From Sva-07 sp963793335 (GTDB lineage: Bacteria > Actinomycetota > Acidimicrobiia > Acidimicrobiales > Ilumatobacteraceae): a stretch of DNA of 64,000 nt. The stretch lies in contig CAWBZS010000005.1 in assembly GCA_963793335.1 (NCBI GenBank), positions 124,001 through 188,000 on the forward strand, in the 5' to 3' direction. Under the pieces are notes generated by a model. That model saw nothing but the letters and a program-made list of their open reading frames with translations, made no database searches and was not told where the DNA came from. Positions 35,715 to 44,671 of the stretch are shown in pieces. Both the position numbers and the translations under genes were made by a program. The number at the start of each line of letters is the position of its first letter. Position 1 is the stretch's first letter.

Positions 35715-36941
35715 GTGAGTTCGAAACCAATCGACATCGCCGTGATCGGAGCGGGTCCAGCCGGTGCGGCCACCGCGATCCAGGCAGCACGATCCGGTGC
35801 CAACGTGATGGTGTTCGAAAAGAGCGCGTACGGCCGCGACAAGGTCTGCGGCGACGGCCTCACCCCTCGAGCCGTCGGTGCGCTCAACGAGCTGAAGATC
35901 CCACTCGACGACGCCCACCAGATCCGCGGATTGCGGATGATCGCCGGTACGCAGGTGCGCGAACTCGACTGGCCGACCACGAGCCGATTCCCGAACCACG
36001 GTGCGGTGTGGCCGCGGCGCCGCCTCGACGCTGCGTTGATGGACGCGGCAGCCGAGTCGGGCGCCGAGATCGTCTTCGAGACCGAGGCCACCCCCGTGAT
36101 CGGCGACGACGGCCGCGTCACCGGTGTGGAAGCAGGCGGCCGCCGGTTCGATGCCGGTCTCACGGTGATCGCCGCGGGCGCGCAGGGTGCGGTGGCCCGC
36201 AAGCTGGGCGCCGTCCGCGTGCCCGACGAACCCTTCGGACTCGCAATCCGTACCTACGCAGCCACACCTCGGCACACCGACGTGCACCTCGAAGCCTGTC
36301 TGTCACTGAAAGACGACCACGGCACGGCGATTCCGGGCTACGGCTGGATGTTTCCTGCCGGCGACGGCACGGTCAACATCGGCGTCGGGGCACTGTCGAC
36401 GATGAAGGGCTTCAAGAAGCTCAACCTGAACACCCTGCTCGAGGCGTACCGCCACCTGGTGCAGGACGATTGGGAACTCGGCCCCAACCTCGAGCGCCCA
36501 CGAGCGTGGCGCCTGCCGATGTCCACGCAGCGTCGCCACGGCGCCGGATGGGTGGCGATCGGCGATGCTGCAGGCCTCGTCAACCCGATGAACGGCGAAG
36601 GCATCGACTACGGGCTGGAGTCGGGGATGCTCGCGGCCGACCTGTTCCTCGACGACCCCGCCACCGCGCCGGCTCGCTACGACCAACTCGTTGGCGAACG
36701 CTTCGACGCGTTCCTGCGCACCGGCCGTCGCTTCTCGTTCCTGATCGGGCACCCCTGGATCCTCAAGCCCGGGCTCCGCCTGTCGGTGAGCACCAACGCG
36801 ATTGCCAACATCACCCTCGCCGTGATGGGCAACCTCGTCGACAACACCACGCCGGGTGCCGCCGGGCGTGTGCTCTCACTCGCCGACAAGGCCCTCGGCG
36901 TCGCCGACCCGGTGCTCCGCAAGACCCGCGCCGCTGCCTGA
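35715..36941 (+). CDS. Geranylgeranyl-reductase family FAD-dependent oxidoreductase
   Basis: A 408-residue flavoprotein. The N-terminal FAD-binding motif is IAVIGAGPAGAATAIQAARSGA, the family marker KVCGDGLTPRAVGAL follows, and the second FAD motif is WVAIGDAAGLVNPMNGEGIDYGLESG. These enzymes saturate isoprenoid double bonds; in actinobacteria the MenJ-type member partly hydrogenates the side chain of menaquinone, and archaeal ones act on lipids. A role in menaquinone maturation is the likeliest here. Reduced isoprenoids are not retinal precursors, so I do not link it to the rhodopsin. The start is a GTG at 35715. Confidence 0.85.
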   Translation: MSSKPIDIAVIGAGPAGAATAIQAARSGANVMVFEKSAYGRDKVCGDGLTPRAVGALNELKIPLDDAHQIRGLRMIAGTQVRELDWPTTSRFPNHGAVWPRRRLDAALMDAAAESGAEIVFETEATPVIGDDGRVTGVEAGGRRFDAGLTVIAAGAQGAVARKLGAVRVPDEPFGLAIRTYAATPRHTDVHLEACLSLKDDHGTAIPGYGWMFPAGDGTVNIGVGALSTMKGFKKLNLNTLLEAYRHLVQDDWELGPNLERPRAWRLPMSTQRRHGAGWVAIGDAAGLVNPMNGEGIDYGLESGMLAADLFLDDPATAPARYDQLVGERFDAFLRTGRRFSFLIGHPWILKPGLRLSVSTNAIANITLAVMGNLVDNTTPGAAGRVLSLADKALGVADPVLRKTRAAA

Positions 36942-36996
36942 GGCGACAGAACTCGCGCCGTCCTGACGGGTGCGTACGTCGTGCAAGACTGATGAC

Positions 36997-37356
36997 ATGA
37001 GCTTGCACGTTGCCGCCATCACCTTCGACTGTGCCAACGCACAGCAACTCGCCGAGTTCTGGTCCGGCGCCGTCGGGCGTCCTGTCGACACCGAGGGCGA
37101 CATGGCCGCCAGCGAGTACTTCGCGCGCATCCCGAGCGTCGGCGGCGAACCGCTGATGATGTTCATCCAGGTGCCGGAGGCGAAGTCGGCGAAGAACCGG
37201 GTGCACCTCGACATGCAAGCCAGCGACCGTGAGGCTGAAGTCGAACGGCTGGTCGGACTCGGCGCCACCGTCATCCACGAGAAGGCCGAGTTCGGGTTCC
37301 AGTGGACGACGCTCGCCGATCCCGAGGGCAACGAGTTCTGCGTCGCCGTGCACTGA
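36997..37356 (+). CDS. VOC/glyoxalase-like domain protein
   Basis: A 119-residue protein with two paired beta-alpha-beta-beta-beta halves of the vicinal-oxygen-chelate fold: HVAAITFDCANAQQLAEFWSGAVG and NRVHLDMQASDREAEVERLVGLGATV...WTTLADPEGNEFCV. The ending DPEGNEFCV is a common mark of glyoxalase/bleomycin-resistance-like proteins. The metal-ligand set is incomplete, so it may bind a ligand rather than catalyse. Start ATG at 36997, chosen over earlier in-frame codons that lack family sequence. Confidence 0.82.
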   Translation: MSLHVAAITFDCANAQQLAEFWSGAVGRPVDTEGDMAASEYFARIPSVGGEPLMMFIQVPEAKSAKNRVHLDMQASDREAEVERLVGLGATVIHEKAEFGFQWTTLADPEGNEFCVAVH

Positions 37357-37409
37357 TCACCGACGAGGGTTCCCCGTCCACGTCGATAGACCACTCCGCA
37401 ACGCTCTAG

Positions 37410-37727
37410 CTGCCGGGCCGAACAGCCGGGAACACGGTGTCGAAGATCGACCCCGAGGACGGCTCCCGTGTCGACTACCCCACCGGAAACCAGCCGTGGG
37501 GGCTCGCCTTCGACGGCGAGGACATCTGGATCACGAACTCGGTCGACGGCACGGTGTCGAAGATGAACCCGGACGATGGCTCCCGAGTGGACGTGCCCAC
37601 GGGCAGCATCCCCAGGGGCGTGACCTTCGACGGGACCTACATCTGGGTGGCGAACAACGGCGACGACACGGTCTCGAGAATCGATCCGAGCAGCGTCGAG
37701 GCGGCACCGCCACAGACCTCCAACTGA
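37410..37727 (+). pseudogene. Fragment of a beta-propeller (Vgb/NHL-like) protein
   Basis: About 105 codons holding just over two 42-residue propeller units with near-repeat wording: NTVSKIDPEDGSRVDYPTGN, GTVSKMNPDDGSRVDVPTGS and DTVSRIDPSSVEAAPP. Full proteins of this type have six or seven blades, an export signal and a longer scaffold. Here a stop at 37407 cuts the frame before the first repeat and there is no signal peptide or ribosome site. A GTG at 37437 could start a short product. I read it as a 5'-deleted remnant at the edge of a decayed region. Confidence 0.65.
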
Positions 37728-37905
37728 CCGGCGGCCAGGTCCACCAGTTGCGCCTCATCACGATCGAGGGCGGGGATCCGCTGCTGATCCACCCAGGTGT
37801 TCCATCCGCGCAGCTCCACGCCGGAGTCCAACATCACTGTGAAGACTCTCGTGCGGGCAGTCGTTCGGGGCGCCGACGATGACGGCTCCCGCTCATGAAC
37901 GGGGT

Positions 37906-38895
37906 CTACTGGGTGTTCCATCGGCAGACGCGGAGGGCTCTGAGTGTGTTCCATCTGCTTGGTCGTCCTGCTTGTTCCATCTCGAACCAGACCTTGCCGC
38001 TGTGCCTGTTCTGGGTGGGCCAGGTGCCGTTGCGGCGACGACGCTGTTGCAGGAGGTTCAGCGCATCGTCGTAGCGAGGGTCGGTCGGTGCGTTGGTTGC
38101 AGCGAAGTGTTCGAGCCCTCGGAGCAGGTCGTAGTGCCAGCGGGGAGGGAACGAGAGCTTGGTGAACGCCGGGTTGGCCATACTGCCGTCGCGATGGGAT
38201 TGGTACAGATGGTGTCGGAGGAAGAACTCCCGCCCGGCGCTCAGCGCAGTGGTGATCTCGGACCGGTCCGGTTGGACATGTCGTGCTTCGTCGAGGGCTT
38301 CGAGGGCGAGGATGGATGTGTGGAACGAGCTGTGTCTGTCGCCGAAGCGGACGGCGCGGCAGTTCCATCCGCCGTCGGTGAGTTGGTTGGTCAGGAGCCA
38401 GTCGAGGGCAGGTTGGACGTTGGGGTGGTCGACGCCGAAGTAGTGCGCCAATGACAGGTACATCGAGGTTGCGCAGGCCTCAGGCGCGGCGATTGACGCC
38501 GCTGGGGTGAGGCCGCCGTCGAAGTAGCGTGCGCCGTCCCAGATCAGCTCCACACCGCGCCGAGCCTGTTCATCGGTTGGCTGGAGTCCACATCGCCTGA
38601 GCAGGAGCAGTGTGTAGGTGGTGGAGATCCATTTCGGGCTGTACAGGCCGCCGCCCCAGGTGCCATCTGCGTCTTGGTGATCCAGGAGGCGTCGCCCCCA
38701 TCCTGTGGTGGCGACCAGCGCGCGTTCCAGTTCGTACACCTCAGCTGGTTGATCGAGCAGATCCCGGCGTGTCTGCCAGGCAATGGCCGGGTCACCAGCC
38801 AACAGCCAGTCGATGACGGCACCATCATCGGGTGTGCTTTCCCGTGCTGATGACGTGAACGGCTGATGCCTGATGGTCGTCACCGGTTCTGGCAT
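37906..38895 (-). CDS. Prenyltransferase / squalene-cyclase-like alpha-toroid protein
   Basis: A 329-residue helical-repeat protein with several QW-like and toroid motifs: LLDHQDADGTWGGGLYSPKWIST, ALDWLLTNQLTDGGWNCRAV, LEALDEARHV and NLLQQRRRRNGTWPTQN. The alternating inner/outer helices form an alpha/alpha toroid as in terpene cyclases and prenyltransferases, but the catalytic DxDD of squalene-hopene cyclases is not seen, so it may only bind. The ATG at 38895 lies inside the last codons of the ClbS-like gene (16-base overlap), so the two are translationally coupled. An open extension to 38991 lacks family sequence. Confidence 0.75.
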   Translation of the reverse strand: MPEPVTTIRHQPFTSSARESTPDDGAVIDWLLAGDPAIAWQTRRDLLDQPAEVYELERALVATTGWGRRLLDHQDADGTWGGGLYSPKWISTTYTLLLLRRCGLQPTDEQARRGVELIWDGARYFDGGLTPAASIAAPEACATSMYLSLAHYFGVDHPNVQPALDWLLTNQLTDGGWNCRAVRFGDRHSSFHTSILALEALDEARHVQPDRSEITTALSAGREFFLRHHLYQSHRDGSMANPAFTKLSFPPRWHYDLLRGLEHFAATNAPTDPRYDDALNLLQQRRRRNGTWPTQNRHSGKVWFEMEQAGRPSRWNTLRALRVCRWNTQ

Positions 38896-39248
38896 GTCTT
38901 GGCCCACTTGCGGATGAGCTTCGACGCCCAGGCGTCGTGGCTCGACGTTGCCGACACCATGTATGCGCCCACCGATGTCGATCGGGTCCACGGAGCGCGG
39001 CGCTTCGTGAACAGGTCGTCGCCGTCATGGGTGTCGATCACGGTCATCAACCCAGCGTGCGTTGTGCGCAACCGGGTTCGCTCGTCGATGGTCGTGTTCA
39101 GCGCCGGCAGATCCTTGACCGACCAGGCCCCGCAGGCGCCGGGGAGTTCGCTGTCCTGCGTTGGCGCCGCGCCGACCGCAGTCCACAGTCGACCGAACTC
39201 GCCGGTCGCTGCCGCGACCAGCTCGAACTGGTTCGTCGGGCGACCCAC
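38880..39248 (-). CDS. ClbS/DfsB-like protein with an internal deletion
   Basis: The ends match the ClbS/DfsB family closely: a start like GRPTNQFELVAAATGEFGRLW, the block PGACGAWSVKD, then directly ALNTTIDERTRLRTTHAG, and the family ending FTKRRAPWTRSTSVGAYMVSATSSH. Family members have about 45 more residues, including a His-rich helix, between WSVKD and ALN; here this middle piece is missing while the frame is kept. ClbS hydrolyses the reactive colibactin warhead; others act on unknown small molecules. With the deletion, activity is doubtful. The start is a GTG at 39248. The gene overlaps and leads into the toroid-protein gene. Confidence 0.7.
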   Translation of the reverse strand: MGRPTNQFELVAAATGEFGRLWTAVGAAPTQDSELPGACGAWSVKDLPALNTTIDERTRLRTTHAGLMTVIDTHDGDDLFTKRRAPWTRSTSVGAYMVSATSSHDAWASKLIRKWAKTCQNR

Positions 39249-39331
39249 ACCCTCAATCTGTCGGTCCGGAACGTTCCGGCCAAGGGCCGAAGGTCAGACC
39301 TTCTTCGACGGGGTGTACTCCATGTTCACGT

Positions 39332-39463
39332 CTACCCGTTCCAGGTCTTGCTCGGTGCCGATGCTTCGTCGCTGCCACCACAACTCGCGGCGGCGAGCGC
39401 ACCAACGAGTAGCAGCGCCACGGCTCGACGTCGTGTCTCAGAGTGTCCAGTGCGCAGTCTCAT
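39332..39463 (-). pseudogene. Truncated lipoprotein stub
   Basis: A 43-codon frame (ATG 39463 or GTG 39469) encodes a good lipoprotein signal (RRRAVALLLVGALAAASCGGSDEAS) and then stops after only 15 mature residues (APSKTWNG). A ribosome-like GGGGGG lies upstream. A lipoprotein of that length makes little sense, so this is probably the 5' remnant of a longer gene. It sits between the ClbS-like gene and the TetR gene, in the same decayed stretch as the propeller fragment. Confidence 0.55.
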
Positions 39464-39574
39464 CTTCACGGTCCCCCCGATCGTCTCGTCCCGTTCAACT
39501 GATGGCCAGGCCCCGTTGAACCATCGATCGATAGGTCCATTGTCCAGGCCAGCATCTCCCCTTCGAGGAATCAC

Positions 39575-40126
39575 ATGCCGAGCAAGCCCCCTGAGACCAC
39601 CCGAAATGCGATCGTGCGGGCCGCTGCCACACTGTTCGCAACACGCGGCTATCACGGCACCTCAACGCGCGACATCGCCGAAGTCGTCGGGATCCGCCAG
39701 CCCTCGCTGTTCCGTCACTTCGCTTCCAAGACCGAGATCATGGTGTGCCTGCAAGAACTGGATCTGACACCGGCGGTGGAGCTGTACCGCTCGACACTGA
39801 CTCTTCCCGGAAGTGCAGCCGAGCGCCTGTACTACGAGCTGTACGTGGATCTCCGCCGCTCTCTCCTCTCGGACCTCGACTTCAGCGGCACCACCACGCC
39901 CGGCGTGCTCAACGACCCTGCATTCTCGGTGGCTGCCCAACAGTACGCAGAGATCTCCAAGCTTCTGGGAGAGCTGATTGTCCAGGGAGTCGACGCCGGT
40001 GAGTAGTTGCTCGCCGAGGCGATGGCGTCGCTGTCGGCTCGCTCGCTACTCGTCGACACCTCCAACCTCGGCGAGGTTCGCCGATCAGCAATGGACCGCT
40101 TCGATCGGGTGACACGGCGTTGGTGA
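39575..40126 (+). pseudogene. TetR family regulator interrupted by an in-frame TAG
   Basis: The N-terminal 143 codons are a normal TetR protein: helix-turn-helix in ATLFATRGYHGTSTRDIAEVVGIRQPSLFRHFASK, then the ligand-binding helices. A TAG at 40004-40006 ends translation, but the frame goes on in family-like sequence (LLAEAMASLSARSLLVDTSNLGEV) to a TGA at 40124-40126, giving about 183 codons, a usual TetR length. A single nonsense change from CAG, GAG or TGG would explain it. The short product keeps its DNA-binding domain but lacks the last dimer helices. Readthrough or a sequencing error cannot be ruled out. Confidence 0.75.
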
Positions 40127-40176
40127 GCCGGCGAGAGAGCCGCAGATCGCGGCGGATCGACCACCAGTCGAACAGG

Positions 40177-41802
40177 TCACCTCCCTGTCGTGGACTCATG
40201 CACGATGCGGCCGGCGACCATGGTGATCATCACGCTCGTTTCGAGGATGGAGTCGTTTCCAAGATCGAGTGGGTTGCGACTCAGGATCACGACATCTGCG
40301 GCCATGCCGACACGTAGACATCCGACGAGGTGTTCCAGGTGAGATGCGTACGCCGATTCACGCGTGCCGTGTCCGAGCGCGGCGTCGAGTGGAAGGCACC
40401 ATTCAGGACGGTGCGGTTCCAAACTGGGGTGCGAAGGCGACCGCCGCGTGGCGGCGAGATACATGTTCGGCAACGGTTCGTGAGGAGCGGTCGGGGTGTC
40501 GGTTCCGAAGGCGAGCGTTGCGCCGGCGGCCAAGTACTTCGGCCAAGCGAACGCCTCATTGCCTCGTTCTTGGCCGATCATCGCCCACCAGTAGTCCATG
40601 ACGAGGGGGTCCAGGTGCACGGGTTGCATCGACGCGGTAACGCCAAGGAGCGCAAGTCGCTCGATGTCGTCTGGGGTCGCCAGCTCGAGGTGCTCGATCC
40701 GGTGCCGCACCGACGGTGCCCCGTTTCGTTCGAGCGCGACTTCGAACGCATCCAGCGTCATCGCGATCGCCCGATCCCCAATGGCATGCACCGCCACTTG
40801 CAGCCCTGCCGCATCGGCGACCGAGATCAATTCGTTGAGGTCCGCTGCCGACCAGGCCGTCTCACCATTCGATCCGTTGACGTACGGCTCGCGCAGTGCA
40901 GCGGTGCAACCGTCGACGGTGCCATCGAGGATCAACTTGATGCCGGTGACTCGCAACATGTCGGACTGGTACCTCCCGAGCAGGTCCGCAGCGGCAGCCA
41001 CTTGCGCGAGATCGTTCGAGAGCGTTCCCGACGGCGAGATGATCATGTGTCCGACCACTCGCATCCCGAGACGATCCTCGTCCTGCAAACGATCGAGCAC
41101 GGAGAGCGTTGCGGGATCAAGTGCCATGTCGACGGCGGTCGTCACGCCCGCACGGGTGAACACGTCGAACGCGTCGAGGAGGTGCCGCTCGATCGCCGAG
41201 TCGCCTCCGGCGCGGGTGAGCGGCAACACGTGCGCGAAGTGGGCGGCTTCGAGGAGATGCCCCGACGCGACGCCTGCGTCGTTTCGAACGATCTCACCGC
41301 CATCAGGGTTTGCAGTTTCATTGGTGATGCCAACACGTTCCAGAGCCGCGGTGTTGAGCCAGGACGAGTGCAGGTCGAGCGCCTCGAGCACGACCGGCCG
41401 ATCCGGAACGACCGCATCGAGGAGCGCCGCAAGCGGCTTGCCGTCAGGCAACGCCACGTACCGCCAGCCAATCCCACCCACGATGTCGGCGTTGGGGTGT
41501 TCACGAGCGTGTGCCGCCACGAGCGCCTGGATCTCCTCTGCGCTCGACGCCTCACGCAACTGCACCTTCGACGCGTTCGCCCCAGTGAAGGCAATGTGTG
41601 TGTGCCCATCGACGAAGCCGGGCATCACCAACCCGTCACCGGCATCGATCCGGTGCACGCCGTCGGCCAGTGGTACGGCATCAGACTCAGAACCGACGAA
41701 CACGATTGATCCGTCGCGCACCACGACAGCCTCCGCAACCGGATTCTCCGGGTCGGCGGTGAACACGCGCCCAACGATGAGGTAGTCACGATTGTCAACC
41801 AT
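40177..41802 (-). CDS. YtcJ-like metal-dependent amidohydrolase
   Basis: A 541-residue amidohydrolase-3 protein. Features in order: N-terminal sandwich (DYLIVGRVFTADPENPVAEAVVV), the metal site VMPGFVDGHTHIAFTGAN, a long insert typical of YtcJ (WRYVALPDGKPLAALLDAVVP...DLHSSWLNTAALERVG), GDRAIAMTLDAFEVAL, HRIEHLELATPDDIERL and FGTDTPTAPHEPLPNM. Family members hydrolyse amides or cyclic substrates; the substrate is unknown. The ATG at 41802 has TGGAG upstream; the longer frame to 41928 lacks support. It lies just beyond the decayed region and looks intact. Confidence 0.85.
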   Translation of the reverse strand: MVDNRDYLIVGRVFTADPENPVAEAVVVRDGSIVFVGSESDAVPLADGVHRIDAGDGLVMPGFVDGHTHIAFTGANASKVQLREASSAEEIQALVAAHAREHPNADIVGGIGWRYVALPDGKPLAALLDAVVPDRPVVLEALDLHSSWLNTAALERVGITNETANPDGGEIVRNDAGVASGHLLEAAHFAHVLPLTRAGGDSAIERHLLDAFDVFTRAGVTTAVDMALDPATLSVLDRLQDEDRLGMRVVGHMIISPSGTLSNDLAQVAAAADLLGRYQSDMLRVTGIKLILDGTVDGCTAALREPYVNGSNGETAWSAADLNELISVADAAGLQVAVHAIGDRAIAMTLDAFEVALERNGAPSVRHRIEHLELATPDDIERLALLGVTASMQPVHLDPLVMDYWWAMIGQERGNEAFAWPKYLAAGATLAFGTDTPTAPHEPLPNMYLAATRRSPSHPSLEPHRPEWCLPLDAALGHGTRESAYASHLEHLVGCLRVGMAADVVILSRNPLDLGNDSILETSVMITMVAGRIVHESTTGR

Positions 41803-41946
41803 GTAGAACTCCAATGATGTGGGGGCGGTACCGGCCTCCGACCGCAAACCATCAGATGATAGATCGAGGGACAGTGGCACGGACCGTGGAGACGCTGCCG
41901 TGCCCGCACCACCAGCGAATCCGGGCACTCGAACAGGTCGGCATGG

Positions 41947-42873
41947 TCAGGGCACGACCGAGTGAAGCGCTCGCATGACGGGCTCGAAATCATCGAGCTC
42001 GCGCACCGCGAAGTAGCTGATCCCCCATCGTTCGTTGCAGGTCATCATGTGCAGCACGATCTCGTCGACGGAACCGATCAGCAGATACGGCGTCGACGCT
42101 GCATCGTCCAAGCTCAGGCCGTCGACGCGCTCGCACACCTTGGTCAACGCCGCCTCGCGGTCGTCGGTGATCTGCACCACCTGCACCATGGCGTTGAACT
42201 CGATGTCGTCGAACCGATCCCCTGCGCCGACGCGCACCTGCTCGATCTGCTCGTCGAGGCGTTCGATCGACCACTTCACCTCATGGTTGTGGCCGTCGTT
42301 GCGCGTGCGACCGAGCCCCTGCAGCCCGACGATGTCGGCATGTCGGCCGGCATGCGTGAGCAATCCGGCGCCGTTGCCGCCCACGAGAATCGGCAGATGC
42401 TGCTGCTCGGAACGGTCGACGTGAGCACGTTCGAGGCGATGGTGCTCGCCGTCGTGGTCGACCATGCGGCCGTCGAGCAGGTCGCGGATGATCTCGACGC
42501 TCTCGCCGAGTCGATGCTTGCGTGTCGTCGCATCCGACAGCTCGATACCGGTCGCGGCGTATTCCTGCGGTGTGTGCCCGGCGCCGAGACCCAACTCGAA
42601 TCGCCCACCCGAGAGCCGATCGAGCGTGGAGGCCTCCCAGGCCAACTGCACCGGATTGCGCATGTCGTGGTTGAGCACCAACGTGCCCAGCCGCACCGTG
42701 GTGGTGCTCGCCGCGATCGCTGCCAGCGTCGGCATCGGCGCCCAACCGGGGCCCACATGGTCGGCTGCAAGCACGATGTCGAACCCCATCTCCTCGGCGC
42801 GAACCGCCGTGGAGACCGGATCACCTTCGATGCGCGCAGAGAGCTGATGGCCGAGACGCAACGGTCGAGTCAC
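41947..42873 (-). CDS. LLM class (F420-type) oxidoreductase
   Basis: A 308-residue luciferase-like enzyme with the sequence style of F420-dependent actinobacterial members: LGHQLSARIEGDPVSTAVRAEEMGFD, ADHVGPGWAPMPTLAAIAASTTTVRLGTLVLNHD, LDRLSGGRFELGLGAGHTPQEY and ILVGGNGAGLLTHAGRHADI. It likely uses reduced F420 for hydride transfer or oxygenation; the substrate is unknown. It follows the ABC operon by 41 bases on the same strand and could be its last gene. The start is a GTG at 42873. Confidence 0.85.
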   Translation of the reverse strand: MTRPLRLGHQLSARIEGDPVSTAVRAEEMGFDIVLAADHVGPGWAPMPTLAAIAASTTTVRLGTLVLNHDMRNPVQLAWEASTLDRLSGGRFELGLGAGHTPQEYAATGIELSDATTRKHRLGESVEIIRDLLDGRMVDHDGEHHRLERAHVDRSEQQHLPILVGGNGAGLLTHAGRHADIVGLQGLGRTRNDGHNHEVKWSIERLDEQIEQVRVGAGDRFDDIEFNAMVQVVQITDDREAALTKVCERVDGLSLDDAASTPYLLIGSVDEIVLHMMTCNERWGISYFAVRELDDFEPVMRALHSVVP

Positions 42874-42914
42874 GACGCCACGCTAGGCCCGAGCCAGTCG
42901 GAGCAGGTGCAGGA

Positions 42915-43676
42915 TCAGTCGATGTCTTGGCTCGACAGGCGTCGCGACGCGATCGCCAGCGCTGCGACGGCCACGACGAGCGGCACGGCGACTGCGACCG
43001 CGAGTCCGAAGTCGGCGAGATCGAGACCGGCACCAGTGCGATCGACCAGGATCGACCGGGTGTACTTGCGCAGCGCGAACTGCGCCACGCCAGGGCCGGC
43101 CTGGGCGACGAACCCCTCCCAGATCAAGATGTAGGCAAGCCCCCACACGATGAAGCGCTTCAGCCACACCCCGAACAGCACGAACACGCACACGTAGGCG
43201 ACGAGCCCCACCAGGCAGGCCATTGCGGTGCCGATCACGATGCCACTGCCCACTCCGGTGAGCATCGCCGCAGCAACGATCGGGATGATGGTGATCGGTG
43301 CCACCAGTGTTGCCGCTGCGAGTGCAGCGCCGACCACGATCGGCCAACGGTCCATCGGGCGCAACCACAGGTACACCAACGTCTTGTCGTCGCGGAGGTC
43401 GCCGATGGCGGCGCCCCCGAACAACAGCGCCACCACCGGGAGCACCAGCCCGAGCCCGATGTTGGCGATGAGACGCACCGAGTCGTCGAGCGACGCGTCG
43501 GCGCTGCCGAGCGCAAACCCCGAGATCGGGGCGATCAACGCCAGGAGTGACAGCCCGACGATGCGGGGCACGCTGGTGAGCTGTCGTAGCACCAACCGAT
43601 ACGACAACGCGATCGCACCGGCGGCCGGAACACTTCGCTCCTGCAGTGGCGGCTCGGGCTGGGTCGGGACGCTCAC
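42915..43676 (-). CDS. ABC transporter permease (fourth gene of export operon)
   Basis: A 253-residue ABC-2-type permease with six predicted helices, beginning ALSYRLVLRQLTSVPRIVGLSLLALIAPISG and ending near AVAVPLVVAVAALAIASRRL. The cytoplasmic N-terminus is Pro-rich. Its GTG/ATG-type start overlaps the stop of the preceding ATPase gene by four bases, so it is its dedicated membrane partner. Transported substrate unknown. Confidence 0.8.
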   Translation of the reverse strand: MSVPTQPEPPLQERSVPAAGAIALSYRLVLRQLTSVPRIVGLSLLALIAPISGFALGSADASLDDSVRLIANIGLGLVLPVVALLFGGAAIGDLRDDKTLVYLWLRPMDRWPIVVGAALAAATLVAPITIIPIVAAAMLTGVGSGIVIGTAMACLVGLVAYVCVFVLFGVWLKRFIVWGLAYILIWEGFVAQAGPGVAQFALRKYTRSILVDRTGAGLDLADFGLAVAVAVPLVVAVAALAIASRRLSSQDID

Positions 43677-44671
43677 CGGCCCTCCACCAGGTACCGGAAG
43701 ACCGACTCGAGGTCGTCGTCGAGCGGCGAGACCTCGGTGAGACGAACGTCGAGCTCCACGCTCAGTTGCGCCACCTGCCGACCGAAGGCGTCGGCATCGC
43801 GGGTGTCGACCATCAGGTGCTGACCGTCGATCGACAGCCCGCTCACCAGCCCGCGTTCGACGAGCGCACTCGCCAACTTGCGCGGATCCGACGCTGCGAG
43901 ACGAATCTGGTGTGCTCGATCATCCATCAGCTCGCGCAGATCGCGATAGTCGCCGCTGGCCACCAGCCGCCCCTGTGCGATCACCAGCACCCGCGACCCG
44001 ATCTTGGCGACCTCGTCGAGCACATGGCTCGACACCAGCACGCAGCGGCCCTCGTCACCGAGGGCATGGAACAGCGCGATCATCCGGCGACGTTGCACCG
44101 GGTCGAGCCCGGTGAGCGGTTCGTCGAGAATCAACACCTCGGGATCGTTCACCAGAGCAGCTGCAACCTTGACGCGCTGGCGCATGCCCTTGGAGAACTG
44201 CCCGACGTGTTTGGTGCCGACGTCGGCAAGATCGACCAGTTCCAGCGCCCTGGCCGCAGCGCGACCGGGATCGGCCACCGAATGCGTGCGGGCGGCGAAC
44301 TCGAGGAACTCGCTGGCGCTCAGATGGTCGAACAGCGCGTCCTGCTGCGGCACGAGCGACAGCCGACCTCGCACGTCGCGATCCGAACGCGGGTCGGCGC
44401 CCAGCACCTCGACCATGCCTCGCGAGGGTGGCGTGAGACCACACAGCATGCGAAACAGCGTCGACTTGCCCGCACCGTTGGGCCCGAGCAGGGCGGTGAC
44501 ACCCCGACCGATGCCGAAGCTCACGTCGCTGACCGCCACGACCGAGCCGAAGAACTTCGAGACCGCGTGCACGGCGATCATCCCCTGCACCGGCGGGGAA
44601 GGTCGAGGGGGATCCGGCAGCGGAGTCGCGACCGGGGGCGGCCACGAGTCGGGGCGCGGCACGGTCGTCAT
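43673..44671 (-). CDS. ABC transporter ATP-binding protein (third gene)
   Basis: A 332-residue ATPase. Walker A is LLGPNGAGKSTLFRML, the Q-loop LVPQQDALFDHLS, the ABC signature FSKGMRQRVKVAAALV, Walker B VLILDEPLTGLDP, and the switch His in LVSSHVLDE. The first 30 residues are Pro-rich and precede the core. A C-terminal accessory domain of about 100 residues follows. It partners with the permease just downstream; ATG/stop overlaps of four bases join all four genes. Confidence 0.9.
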   Translation of the reverse strand: MTTVPRPDSWPPPVATPLPDPPRPSPPVQGMIAVHAVSKFFGSVVAVSDVSFGIGRGVTALLGPNGAGKSTLFRMLCGLTPPSRGMVEVLGADPRSDRDVRGRLSLVPQQDALFDHLSASEFLEFAARTHSVADPGRAAARALELVDLADVGTKHVGQFSKGMRQRVKVAAALVNDPEVLILDEPLTGLDPVQRRRMIALFHALGDEGRCVLVSSHVLDEVAKIGSRVLVIAQGRLVASGDYRDLRELMDDRAHQIRLAASDPRKLASALVERGLVSGLSIDGQHLMVDTRDADAFGRQVAQLSVELDVRLTEVSPLDDDLESVFRYLVEGR

